Assembly: GCA_035403225.1 (NCBI GenBank)
Contig: DAONET010000007.1
Location: 38,388 to 102,387 of the forward strand
DNA: 64,000 bases
Direction of reading: 5' to 3'
From: DAIRDK01 sp035403225
GTDB taxonomy: Bacteria > Bacteroidota > Bacteroidia > Bacteroidales > FEN-979
In this document: piece by piece, positions 34,733-43,568 of the stretch
Layout of the letters: each line of letters begins with the position of its first letter
How positions within the stretch are numbered: the first letter of the stretch is position 1
Translations under genes and position numbers: made by a program
Notes under the pieces: model-generated
What the model saw: the letters and a program-made list of their open reading frames with translations, nothing else
What the model was told of the DNA's origin: nothing
Database searches by the model: none

Positions 34733-36682
34733 ATGGCTTCAGAAACCTCACAGACAACTAGGACCTTTCTCATTGACAAAGTATTAAAAAACTTCTCCGG
34801 GTTGCCGGACAAGGAGGTCAGTGAAAAAGTAACGGTACTGAGACGACATCGTATCAGCAAACCGGTTATCTATATCGGGACAGGGACTTGCGGCTCCATA
34901 GCAGGAGCCCGGGAGACCCTGAAGGCTGCCGAAGCATATTTACAAGAGAAAAAGATAGATGCGGAGATCATTGAGGTCGGGTGCATCGGTTTATGTTCTA
35001 TGGAGCCCATTCTCGACATCCAGCTTCCGGGAAAGACGCGTCTTTCCTTTCAGAAGGTGACCTCCGACAAGGTGGATGGGATCCTGAACGCCACTTTCAA
35101 CAATAGTCCTCCTCCCGAAGACGTGATCGGGCAATACCGTATCCCCGGTTCAGAGCCATGGGCCAACCTCCCCCATCTCGATGACCTGCCCTGGTTCTCG
35201 TACCAATCGCGTCATGTGTTATCACACTGCGGAGTCACTTCGCCCCATTCCATTGCCGATTATATTGTCGACGGAGGCTTTAAAGCTTTCTACAAGACAG
35301 TTCTCAACTATACCTCCGACAAGGTCTGTGAGATCATGACACAGAGCGAATTACGAGGTCGCGGCGGCGGAGGGTTCCTGGCGGGGAAAAAATGGCAGAT
35401 AGCCCTGACAACCGGGAGCGACCAGAAATACCTGATCTGCAATGCTGACGAGAGCGACCCGGGGACTTACACCGACCGGATGGTGATTGAAGGCGATCCC
35501 TTCAGGCTGATAGAAGGCATCTCCATTGCAGCCTACGCTATCGGCGCCAGCAATGCCTATATCTATCTCCGCGACGAATACAGGCAGCCTATACGGATAC
35601 TGGAAAATGCCTTGCAGCAGGCCAAGGACTATGGCTTTTTGGGAGAGAATGTCTTCGGTAGCGGCTTCAACCTTACGATCTCATTGTGTATCAGTGGCGG
35701 AGCCTTCGTGTGTGGAGAAGAGACGGCCCTGATCGAGAGTCTCCAGGCAAAACGGGGACAACCCTGGGCCAAGCCTCCCTTCCCGGCTGAGCGGGGATTG
35801 TTTGGGAAACCCACGGTAGTCAACAACGTAAAGACACTGGCCAATGTCCCGGCCATCATTATTAACGGGCCATCCTGGTTCCGTTCTACCGGTAGCCGGT
35901 CGTGTCCCGGCACGAAGATCTTCTCGGTTGGCGGCAAGACGAAATTGCGCGGGATCATTGAGGTCCCGATGGGTATTCGTCTCTCTGACGTCATCTACAA
36001 GATCGCCGGCGGCCTGGTCGACGACCTCCCGGTCAAAGCCGTTCACCTGGGCGGTCCCTTGGGGTACTGCATTCCTACGGACAAACTGGACACCGAGATC
36101 GGGTACAAGACGCTGAACGAAATCGGCGCCTCAATGGGCTCCGGAGGACTGATCGTCCTTGACGAGTCGGTCTGTATGGTTGATCTCGCGAAGTATTTTA
36201 CCGCCTATCTGCAGAAAGAATCATGCGGTAAATGCATTCCCTGCCGGGAAGGGACCAAACGGATGCTTGAGATCCTCGAGGGGATCACGAAACGCCCCAT
36301 GGAGGAATCGGATCATGAGACCCTGGAACGTTTCAAAGGTGTCGTTCAGTTGGAGAACCTGGCGGAAGTGATCCGTGACACCTCGCTGTGCGGCCTCGGG
36401 CAGAATGCCTCGAACCCGGTGCTCAGCACCCTCCGCTATTTCCGGGAAGAGTATGAAGAGCATATCTTCGACCGTTACTGCCGGGCCGGCGTGTGCCGTG
36501 AACTCCGTACCTACCTGATCGATGTGGATAAATGTACGGGATGCAACCTCTGCCAGAAGAAATGTCCGACGAATGCCATCATTGGTGTTCCCAGGAACCC
36601 ACATTTCATTGTGGCCGAAAAATGCACCGGTTGCGGGATCTGTTTTGATGTGTGTAAGTTCAGTTCCATCTATTATAAATAA
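34733..36682 (+). CDS. NuoF-like NAD(H)-binding subunit (third set)
   Basis: 649 residues. An N-terminal helical extension precedes a thioredoxin-like [2Fe-2S] domain that keeps three of the four usual cysteines (GTGTCGS, GCIGLC; the first is Ile). Next come the FMN/NADH core (LRGRGGGGFLAGKKW, NADESDPGTYTDR, GAFVCGEETAL), SLBB, SCGKCIPCREG, and two C-terminal [4Fe-4S] motifs (CTGCNLCQKKCP, CTGCGICFDVC). Longer than the second set's HydB because of the N-terminal extension. Confidence 0.93.
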   Translation: MASETSQTTRTFLIDKVLKNFSGLPDKEVSEKVTVLRRHRISKPVIYIGTGTCGSIAGARETLKAAEAYLQEKKIDAEIIEVGCIGLCSMEPILDIQLPGKTRLSFQKVTSDKVDGILNATFNNSPPPEDVIGQYRIPGSEPWANLPHLDDLPWFSYQSRHVLSHCGVTSPHSIADYIVDGGFKAFYKTVLNYTSDKVCEIMTQSELRGRGGGGFLAGKKWQIALTTGSDQKYLICNADESDPGTYTDRMVIEGDPFRLIEGISIAAYAIGASNAYIYLRDEYRQPIRILENALQQAKDYGFLGENVFGSGFNLTISLCISGGAFVCGEETALIESLQAKRGQPWAKPPFPAERGLFGKPTVVNNVKTLANVPAIIINGPSWFRSTGSRSCPGTKIFSVGGKTKLRGIIEVPMGIRLSDVIYKIAGGLVDDLPVKAVHLGGPLGYCIPTDKLDTEIGYKTLNEIGASMGSGGLIVLDESVCMVDLAKYFTAYLQKESCGKCIPCREGTKRMLEILEGITKRPMEESDHETLERFKGVVQLENLAEVIRDTSLCGLGQNASNPVLSTLRYFREEYEEHIFDRYCRAGVCRELRTYLIDVDKCTGCNLCQKKCPTNAIIGVPRNPHFIVAEKCTGCGICFDVCKFSSIYYK

Positions 36683-36690
36683 TCTTCCAG

Positions 36691-38415
36691 ATGCTGTTCA
36701 ATATTGAGATCAACGACCAGGAAGTAAGTGCCAGACGCGGGGAAACCATTCTGGCGGTCCTGAACAGGCATGGGATCAAGGTCCCGACGCTGTGCAACAT
36801 GACTGGGATGACCCCCACGGGATCCTGCCGGATGTGCATGGTTGAAGTGGATGGGATGCAGGGGCTGGTCCCGGCTTGCTCGCAGCCTGTTGAAGAATGG
36901 ATGAAGATCAAGACACATTCGGCCCGGGTGATCCAGGCACGGCGTACTTTGCTGGAGCTCCTGCTGGCCAATCATCCTGATGACTGTCTCTACTGTGCCA
37001 AAAACGGGAACTGCGAGTTACAGGATCTTGCAGAAGAGCTGAACATCAGCGGGCGTAAATATCACCAAAAGCGGAGACCTGTTCAAATTGACAAGATGTG
37101 TCCTTCCATTGAACGTGATCCGGCGAAATGCATTCTTTGCGGGCGGTGTATCCGTACCTGCGATACCCTGATCGGTGTTTCGGCCATCGATATCATCGGC
37201 AGAGGCGGCAACAGCATGATCGGCACCAGTTACAACAAAGGGCTGAATTACCAGGGGTGCGTGAAATGCGGTCAATGCATCATGGTGTGTCCCACCGGCG
37301 CGTTGAGCGAACATTCTTCCATCGAAAAAGTCATGGAGGTCCTTCATAACCCCGACATGATGGCGGTAATCCAGTTTTCCGCCACCACACCCGGATCCAT
37401 CGCCGAGGAGTTCGGGCTGAAACCCGGGAAAGACTCCCTGAACCTACTGCGTGCAGCCCTCCGGATGGCCGGATTTAAATACATCCTGGATACTTCGTTC
37501 GGAGCCGATATCTCCATCATGGAATCTGCGGCCGTAATCGTCGACCGGCTGAAGAAAAAAGAGAACCTTCCTGTCTTCACCTCCTCTTGTCCCTCGTGGG
37601 TTCACTATATCCGGGAGTCCCGTCCCGCTTACCTCAAAAACCTGTTGCCGGTCAGATCCCCGCAGCAGATTATGGGAACCCTGATCAGGGATTACATCAT
37701 TCCTGCGCACAACCGTCCTCCCGAAACAATCTTTTCGGTTGCGGTGATGCCTTGCACGGCCAAGAAAGCCGAAGCGGAACAGGAAGAGATGATCCACGAA
37801 AAGTACCGTTCTGTAGATGCCGTGCTGACCTTCCGCGAACTGGTCAGACTGATCAGGATGATGGGCATCAACCTGACTGACCTGGAACCCGATCCCACCG
37901 ACACGATACACGGGATCAGGAGTTCTGCCGGACAACTTATCGGCGTGACAGGCGGAGAGTTGGAAGGGACACTGCGTACGGTGTACCAAATGATGACCAG
38001 TCAGGAGCTTCAACCTGCCAAGATCAACGATCTCAGAGGATTGAAGGAGACGAAAGAGGTCAGAATAAAGGTCGGGAAGGAGTTCATCAACGGCATTGCC
38101 GTGAGCGGACTTGCACGGGCGATCAAACTGCTGGATGAGATGGAAGCCGGGAAAACGCCCAGATATGATATCATCGAGGTGATGGCTTGTCCTTTCGGAT
38201 GCGTCAATGGCGGCGGGCAGAAGTTTTATCCTGATGAAAAGGCAATGAAGGCAAGGGTGAAAGCCATTTATGACGTCGATGAAGAAGAGATGATCAAGGT
38301 GGCGCATAAAAATCCGAATGTGGGGCTGGTTTATGAGAAACTGCTCGGCAATCCGGGAAGCGCCAGGGCCAGGGAGTTAATACATACGTCACACGTATCT
38401 GACAAAGCATTATGA
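36691..38415 (+). CDS. Divergent [FeFe] hydrogenase-like subunit (third set)
   Basis: 574 residues with full N-terminal clusters ([2Fe-2S] C35/C46/C49/C63; H95/C99/C102/C108; two [4Fe-4S] C147/150/153/157 and C190/193/196/200). The H-domain is altered. TSSCPSW (297-303) has Ser for the proton-shuttle Cys, the usual QTAPAVR is replaced by QFSATTPGS (228-236), and the third loop is MACPFGCVNGGG (C500, C504). The cubane ligands C300, C355, C500 and C504 remain. Low or altered activity, or sensing, is more likely than fast H2 turnover. The next gene, a kinase with its own H-domain, overlaps it by four bases. Confidence 0.88.
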   Translation: MLFNIEINDQEVSARRGETILAVLNRHGIKVPTLCNMTGMTPTGSCRMCMVEVDGMQGLVPACSQPVEEWMKIKTHSARVIQARRTLLELLLANHPDDCLYCAKNGNCELQDLAEELNISGRKYHQKRRPVQIDKMCPSIERDPAKCILCGRCIRTCDTLIGVSAIDIIGRGGNSMIGTSYNKGLNYQGCVKCGQCIMVCPTGALSEHSSIEKVMEVLHNPDMMAVIQFSATTPGSIAEEFGLKPGKDSLNLLRAALRMAGFKYILDTSFGADISIMESAAVIVDRLKKKENLPVFTSSCPSWVHYIRESRPAYLKNLLPVRSPQQIMGTLIRDYIIPAHNRPPETIFSVAVMPCTAKKAEAEQEEMIHEKYRSVDAVLTFRELVRLIRMMGINLTDLEPDPTDTIHGIRSSAGQLIGVTGGELEGTLRTVYQMMTSQELQPAKINDLRGLKETKEVRIKVGKEFINGIAVSGLARAIKLLDEMEAGKTPRYDIIEVMACPFGCVNGGGQKFYPDEKAMKARVKAIYDVDEEEMIKVAHKNPNVGLVYEKLLGNPGSARARELIHTSHVSDKAL

Positions 38416-40415
38416 GCAGCTCGTACAGACAACAGCTTGTCTTTACCCACAAAGACCGTTGCCGGGTGTGTTACACCTGCCTGCGTGAGTGCCCGGTGAA
38501 AGCGATCAAGATCATCAACGGGCAGGCGGAGGTAGTAAACGACCGGTGTATCGGTTGCGGCAACTGCGTCAAAGTGTGCAGCCAGGGTGCAAAATACCCG
38601 TTACTGGCTACCGATGAAGTCCTGCAATTGCTTCAGTCGGATCAACGGGTCGCGGCCTGTATCGCCCCGAGTTTTCCGGCCGAGTTCAGCGAATACCAGG
38701 ACTATCACCTCTTAATCGGCATGATCCGCAAGCTTGGTTTTGACCTGGTGACGGAGGTGGCCTTTGGCGCCGACATTGTAGCCAAACAATACGAGCAACG
38801 GATCAAAGCTCATCCCACCGAAGGAGATATCTCGTCCGATTGTCCGGCGATCGTCTATTTCATTCGTCATTATCATCCCGAACTCGTCAGTTATCTGGCT
38901 CCCATCGCCTCGCCCATGGTTGCCATGACCCGTGTTCTGCGAAAGAAGTACGGAGAAGATCTGAGAGTGGTTTTCATCGGGCCCTGTTTTGCCAAAAAAG
39001 CAGAGACGGATGAGGTAGATGAAGTGATTACGTTCCGGGAACTCCGGACGATGTTCCTGAAGGCAGGCATCACGCCTGAAAGCACCGAGCCATCGGATTT
39101 TGATCCGCCACTGGCCGGCAAAGGCGCCATTTTCCCGGTGAGCCGGGGTTTGTACAACACGAGCAACAACTTTGAAGAGATCCCGGAAGAGCGGGTGATC
39201 ATTGCCGAGGGCCGGGTCGACTTCAAGGAAGCTATAAAAGAATTTGAAGAAGGAGTGATCCGCGATAAGCACCTGCAACTGCTTTGTTGTGACGGCTGCA
39301 TCATGGGTCCCGGCACCCTGCCGGGAGGGATGAAATTCAGCCGCAGCGCCAATGTCGGGGAGTATGTCAAACAAAAACTCAGTACGCTCGATACGGTAGC
39401 ATGGGCAAAGGATGTGGAAGAATTTTCCACCCTGGATCTGACCCAGTCGTTTTCGCCGGAAGACCGTCGCCTGGGGTTGCCGCCGAACGAAGAAGTGGAA
39501 AAGGTGCTGCAATCCATGGGGAAATTCACGGTGCTTGATCACCTGAATTGCGGAGCATGCGGCTATGACACCTGTATTGAACATGCTTCTGCCATCGTAT
39601 CCGGAATCGCCGAAAATGAGATGTGTCTCCCCTACACCATCGAGAAACTGCATGATTCGATCCAGAACCTGAATATCTCGAACGAGAAACTGGCCTCTGC
39701 CAAAGCAGCGCTGAAGCAGTCGGAAAAGCTGGCTCATATGGGACAGCTGTCGGCCGGCATTGCCCACGAACTCAACAACCCGCTTGGAGTAATCACCATG
39801 TACAGCAATATCCTGATGGATGAAACACCGCTGGAAGACCCGATGCGGGAGGACCTGAAGCTGATCGTCGACCAGGCTGAACGGTGCAAAAAGATTGTCA
39901 GCGGCCTCCTCAATTTCGCCCGGAAGAGCCAGGTGAATTTACAGGAGACCAATGTGATAAAATTCATGCAGCACAGCATCGACACCATCATCAAACCGGA
40001 TACCATCAACGTGATCTTTGAACCAAAGATCACGGACCCGATCGCGGCTTTCGACATCGATCAGATGATGCAGGCGGTCACCAACCTGGAGAAAAATGCC
40101 GTGGAAGCCATGCCCGAAGGAGGAACGCTGACCATCGGCATCGAGGGAGATGAAGAATCGGTCCATTTCCTTGTTTCCGACACGGGTCATGGCATTTCCA
40201 AAGACAACATGGAGAAAGTATTCACTCCGTTCTTCACAACAAAAGGAAGCGGAAAGGGGACCGGTCTTGGTCTGCCGCTGATTTACGGAATTGTTAAAAT
40301 GCACAAAGGAAAGATTCATCTTACGTCGAATGATGACCCCACCCAGGGTCCGACAGGAACGACCTTTACAATTACCATTCCAAGAGGGATAAACGCTGAA
40401 AAACCTGAAGTATGA
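38412..40415 (+). CDS. Histidine kinase with Fe-S/H-cluster-type sensor domain
   Basis: 667 residues, cytosolic. Two [4Fe-4S] motifs (CRVCYTCLRECP, CIGCGNCVKVC), an H-domain (SDCPAIV, IGPCFAKK, LCCDGCIMGPG), a CGACGYDTC Fe-S domain, a coiled linker, then HisKA (LSAGIAHELNNPLG) and HATPase (NLEKNAVEAMPEGG, DTGHGIS, GTGLGLPLI). H2 or redox sensing by the Fe-S part is likely to drive phosphorylation of the receiver protein encoded next (four-base overlap). This is a direct H-domain-to-kinase fusion. Confidence 0.9.
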   Translation: MSSSYRQQLVFTHKDRCRVCYTCLRECPVKAIKIINGQAEVVNDRCIGCGNCVKVCSQGAKYPLLATDEVLQLLQSDQRVAACIAPSFPAEFSEYQDYHLLIGMIRKLGFDLVTEVAFGADIVAKQYEQRIKAHPTEGDISSDCPAIVYFIRHYHPELVSYLAPIASPMVAMTRVLRKKYGEDLRVVFIGPCFAKKAETDEVDEVITFRELRTMFLKAGITPESTEPSDFDPPLAGKGAIFPVSRGLYNTSNNFEEIPEERVIIAEGRVDFKEAIKEFEEGVIRDKHLQLLCCDGCIMGPGTLPGGMKFSRSANVGEYVKQKLSTLDTVAWAKDVEEFSTLDLTQSFSPEDRRLGLPPNEEVEKVLQSMGKFTVLDHLNCGACGYDTCIEHASAIVSGIAENEMCLPYTIEKLHDSIQNLNISNEKLASAKAALKQSEKLAHMGQLSAGIAHELNNPLGVITMYSNILMDETPLEDPMREDLKLIVDQAERCKKIVSGLLNFARKSQVNLQETNVIKFMQHSIDTIIKPDTINVIFEPKITDPIAAFDIDQMMQAVTNLEKNAVEAMPEGGTLTIGIEGDEESVHFLVSDTGHGISKDNMEKVFTPFFTTKGSGKGTGLGLPLIYGIVKMHKGKIHLTSNDDPTQGPTGTTFTITIPRGINAEKPEV

Positions 40416-40810
40416 AACCAAAACCATTGATTTTCCTTGTTGATGACGACATCGATTATCTTTTTCAGGCGAAAGTGAAACTGGAAAAAGCCGGATATGA
40501 AGTGATCACGGCGGAAAGCCAGAAAGAGGCAGAAGAGATCATCAATAAAATGAAGCCCGACCTGGCTATCCTTGACCTGATGATGGAAAATGAAGACAGC
40601 GGGTTCATCCTGTGTTACAAGTTCAAAAAGAAATACCCCGATCTCCCGATCATCATCGCTACGGCGGTTGCTGCCGAGACAGGTATCTCTTTCGACATCC
40701 ATGATGAGAACAATCGAAAATGGATCAAAGCAGACTGTTTCCTGGAAAAAGGAATAAGGACGGATATCTTTTTATCAGAAATTGAAAAATTACTGGCAAA
40801 AAAACCGTGA
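40412..40810 (+). CDS. Single-domain response regulator
   Basis: 132 residues, receiver only: VDDDIDYLF, phospho-acceptor Asp in LAILDLMMENEDSG, Lys in LEKGI. No DNA-binding domain. Overlaps the kinase gene and is its likely phosphate acceptor. Confidence 0.9.
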   Translation: MKPKPLIFLVDDDIDYLFQAKVKLEKAGYEVITAESQKEAEEIINKMKPDLAILDLMMENEDSGFILCYKFKKKYPDLPIIIATAVAAETGISFDIHDENNRKWIKADCFLEKGIRTDIFLSEIEKLLAKKP

Positions 40811-40815
40811 TTGCA

Positions 40816-40845
40816 TTGTGAAAAATGTTTTTCAATTTACATTTG
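40816..40845 (+). promoter_or_regulatory. Possible internal promoter with a TTGTGAA half-site
   Basis: In the only sizeable gap of this operon (51 bases) there is a TGAAAAA/TTTTTCA inverted repeat (40819-40834) that begins as TTGTGAA, a Rex half-site. TACATTTG (TAnnTTTG) follows at 40838-40845, 16 bases before the next ATG. It could allow separate transcription of the hybrid kinase and rex. No -33 TTTG is seen. Confidence 0.35.
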
Positions 40846-40861
40846 AAAATTCAAAAAAAGC

Positions 40862-41989
40862 ATGCCGACACTAAAGATCCTCGTTGTTGATGATGAACCC
40901 GGTATCCGAAGCGGAGTAGCCCGGATCCTGAGAAACTTCAGGGTTGATTATCCTTTCATGGAAGAAGCGTATGACTTTGAAGTCTTTGAGGCTTCGACAG
41001 GAGAAATGGGAATTGAGATCATTGAAAGCAATCAGCCGGATATCATTCTTCTCGACAATAAACTGCCGGGAATCCAGGGTATCGAAGTACTGGAATACAT
41101 TAAGAAGAAGCAGTACAACATTATCGTGGCGATGATCACCTCCTACGCTTCCCTGGAATTGGCCGTAAAAGCCACGACCGACGGCGCTTACGACTTCATC
41201 CCCAAGCCGTTCACCCCACAGGAGCTGAAGTCATCGGTCGAAAATATTACGAAAAAGATCTTCCTGAAGAAGATGACCACTCGTTTGCAGGAGTCGGGCA
41301 AGCAGGTACGGTTTCAATTCCTTTCGGTATTGTCGCATGAGCTGAAGGCGCCGTTGAATGCCATCGAGGGCTACCTGAAGATGATCCGGGAGCGGCAGTT
41401 GGGCGGTAAGATAGAGGATTACAATGACGTGATTGAAAGAATGCAGGACCGGATCCGGGGAATGAGGACGCTGATCCTGGATCTCCTCGACCTCACCAAA
41501 GCAGAGACCAGTCAAGTAAAACGGAATATCGTCGACACGAACATCAATCAGATTATCCGGAATGCCATCGATACCATGCAACCCTATTCCATCCAGAAGG
41601 AAGTCACCGTTACCATAAAAGGATTGGATAATGTGGTGATCAAGGCTGATCCGAACGAGATGGAGATCATCATGAACAACTTGATATCCAACTCTATAAA
41701 ATATAATAAAGAAGGCGGAAGCGTTACCTGTGACGTGACCGACGAAGGCGATCAGATCGGGATCTCCGTATCCGACACCGGGATTGGCATGACCGAACAG
41801 GAGATGGGACGTTTGTTCCAGGATTTTGTCCGCATCAAGAATGAAAAAACCCGAAATATAACCGGAAGCGGGCTTGGGCTTTCCATTGTCAAGAAACTTG
41901 TTGATTCGTACAATGGGAAGATCGGAGTCAGCAGCATGCCGGATCAGGGAAGTACGTTTAAAGTATCATTACCAAAAGTAGCAAAATGA
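40862..41989 (+). CDS. Receiver-histidine kinase hybrid
   Basis: 375 residues: an N-terminal receiver (VVDDEPG, Asp in IILLDNKLPG, KPFTPQE) followed by HisKA (LSVLSHELKAPLNAIEG) and HATPase (NLISNSIKYNKEGG, DTGIGM, GSGLGLSIVKKL). The kinase may be controlled by phosphorylation of its own receiver from the upstream H-domain kinase, giving a relay. rex starts inside its stop codon. Confidence 0.9.
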   Translation: MPTLKILVVDDEPGIRSGVARILRNFRVDYPFMEEAYDFEVFEASTGEMGIEIIESNQPDIILLDNKLPGIQGIEVLEYIKKKQYNIIVAMITSYASLELAVKATTDGAYDFIPKPFTPQELKSSVENITKKIFLKKMTTRLQESGKQVRFQFLSVLSHELKAPLNAIEGYLKMIRERQLGGKIEDYNDVIERMQDRIRGMRTLILDLLDLTKAETSQVKRNIVDTNINQIIRNAIDTMQPYSIQKEVTVTIKGLDNVVIKADPNEMEIIMNNLISNSIKYNKEGGSVTCDVTDEGDQIGISVSDTGIGMTEQEMGRLFQDFVRIKNEKTRNITGSGLGLSIVKKLVDSYNGKIGVSSMPDQGSTFKVSLPKVAK

Positions 41990-42627
41990 ACGGAAAAAGT
42001 TTGCCTCACAAGACTGTTGAACGATTGAGCCAATACCGGAGGGCTTTACTATTGATTTATTCGAAAGAAAAAACGCATGTGTTTTCCCATGAGATTGCAC
42101 AGATGTTGCATATCACCCCGGTACAGGTCCGCCGCGACCTGATGCTGATCGGATATTCGGGTAACCTGCGGAGAGGGTATGACATTAAGGAACTGATTGA
42201 ATTGATCGGCCGGATCATTGATGCAGACAAAGGCCAACGGGTGGCTGTCGTCGGATTGGGGAACCTGGGAAAGGCGATGATCAGTTATTTCAAGGGAAAA
42301 CGTTCAAAGCTCAGCATCATCGCGGCTTTCGATGTGAATCCCGAAAAGATCAACCGGGTATTCGATGGCGTTCCCTGCTATCACGTCAGCAACATGGCAG
42401 AGATCATCAAGAAGAACAACATCACCATCGGCATTATCACCGTCCCTGCCGAGCAGGCTACCGAGATCGCCGAGAGCATTGTATTAGCCGGGATCAAAGG
42501 GATCCTGAATTACACTCCGAAATCCCTGAATGTCCCTCCTTACGTGTACCTGGAGGAATACGACATGATCACTTCACTGGAAAAAGTAGCTTTCTTTGCA
42601 AAGAAAAATGACGAACGGTTTAAGTAA
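41986..42627 (+). CDS. rex: Redox-sensing transcriptional repressor Rex
   Basis: 213 residues. N-terminal winged helix with recognition-helix segment TPVQVRRDLMLIGYSG (44-59), then a Rossmann domain with VVGLGNLGKA (G90, G92, G95) for NADH/NAD+. Rex binds TTGTGAA-N4-TTCACAA-type sites when NADH is low. Such sites lie upstream of the island's hydrogenase operons, including the one ending with rex itself, so autoregulation is likely. The start overlaps the hybrid kinase stop (ATGA). Confidence 0.95.
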   Translation: MNGKSLPHKTVERLSQYRRALLLIYSKEKTHVFSHEIAQMLHITPVQVRRDLMLIGYSGNLRRGYDIKELIELIGRIIDADKGQRVAVVGLGNLGKAMISYFKGKRSKLSIIAAFDVNPEKINRVFDGVPCYHVSNMAEIIKKNNITIGIITVPAEQATEIAESIVLAGIKGILNYTPKSLNVPPYVYLEEYDMITSLEKVAFFAKKNDERFK

Positions 42628-42638
42628 GGAGCCATATC

Positions 42639-43568
42639 TTGAAAATCTTCCACAACTTTGATGAAGTCGGTCAGATCCGGAATGCCGTTGTCACCACCGG
42701 TTTATTCGACGGGGTCCACATCGGCCATAAAGTCATTCTCGACCGTCTGAAGAAGATTGCTGACGAGATCGGCGGTGAAACGGTGCTGATCACTTTTGAT
42801 CCACATCCGCGGAAAGTGCTGTATCCCGATACTGTCGGGAAAGATCTTCAGCTGATCTATTCTCAACGGGAGAAAATCGACCTTCTTCAAAGGACAGGAC
42901 TCGACAACCTCATCATTGTGAACTTTACCGTTGAATTCTCGAAGATCACCTCGGTTGAGTTTGTGCGCGACTTTCTCCTGGGCAAGTTGCATGCCCGGAA
43001 GATCGTTATCGGATTCAACCATCATTTCGGGCATAACCGGGAAGGAGACTATGATGAACTCCGGAAGATCGGGGCCCGGAACGGGTTTGAAGTGGAAGAG
43101 ATTCCCGAACAGGATATTCATCACGAGACCGTCAGCTCAACCAAGATCCGGCAGGCATTGCTGGAAGGGAATATTCAGAAAGCAAACGCCTATCTTGACC
43201 ACCATTATCTGATCATGGGGACGGTGTTCCGCAGCAGCCCGGTGCTGGCCGGGATGGGATTCACCAGTTATTCGTTGCAGATCGAAGAAGAGCAGAAACT
43301 GGTCCCGCCCAACGGTGTCTATGCCACCTCTATCATTTACGGAGATGTCTCGGCAAGGGCCATGTGCTTTATCCGGAAAAACCAGGAACATCCGCTCGAC
43401 ACGGTGGTGGAATTCCACTCCATCGATCCGGTAGAAGATCTGACGGGCAAACTGATCCCCCTTCATTTTCACAAGAAAATGCGCGGCGAGAAGGTCTTTT
43501 CCTCCCGGGAAGAGTTGTTGGAACAATTACGGTCAGACAAAGAACAGATTGAAGAACTGATATTCTGA
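42639..43568 (+). CDS. ribF: RibF-like FAD synthetase with degenerate riboflavin-kinase half
   Basis: 309 residues from a TTG start with AAGGA eight bases before it. The N-terminal FMN adenylyltransferase domain is intact (TTGLFDGVHIGHKVIL, FNHHFGHN, VSSTKIRQALLEG). In the C-terminal kinase domain the usual GxxLGFPTAN motif reads LAGMGFTSYSLQ, so the PTAN residues that bind Mg-ATP are missing; PPNGVYAT is kept. The protein may make FAD but not FMN, or differ in mechanism. It is 11 bases after rex, so probably on the same transcript. Confidence 0.85.
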   Translation: MKIFHNFDEVGQIRNAVVTTGLFDGVHIGHKVILDRLKKIADEIGGETVLITFDPHPRKVLYPDTVGKDLQLIYSQREKIDLLQRTGLDNLIIVNFTVEFSKITSVEFVRDFLLGKLHARKIVIGFNHHFGHNREGDYDELRKIGARNGFEVEEIPEQDIHHETVSSTKIRQALLEGNIQKANAYLDHHYLIMGTVFRSSPVLAGMGFTSYSLQIEEEQKLVPPNGVYATSIIYGDVSARAMCFIRKNQEHPLDTVVEFHSIDPVEDLTGKLIPLHFHKKMRGEKVFSSREELLEQLRSDKEQIEELIF

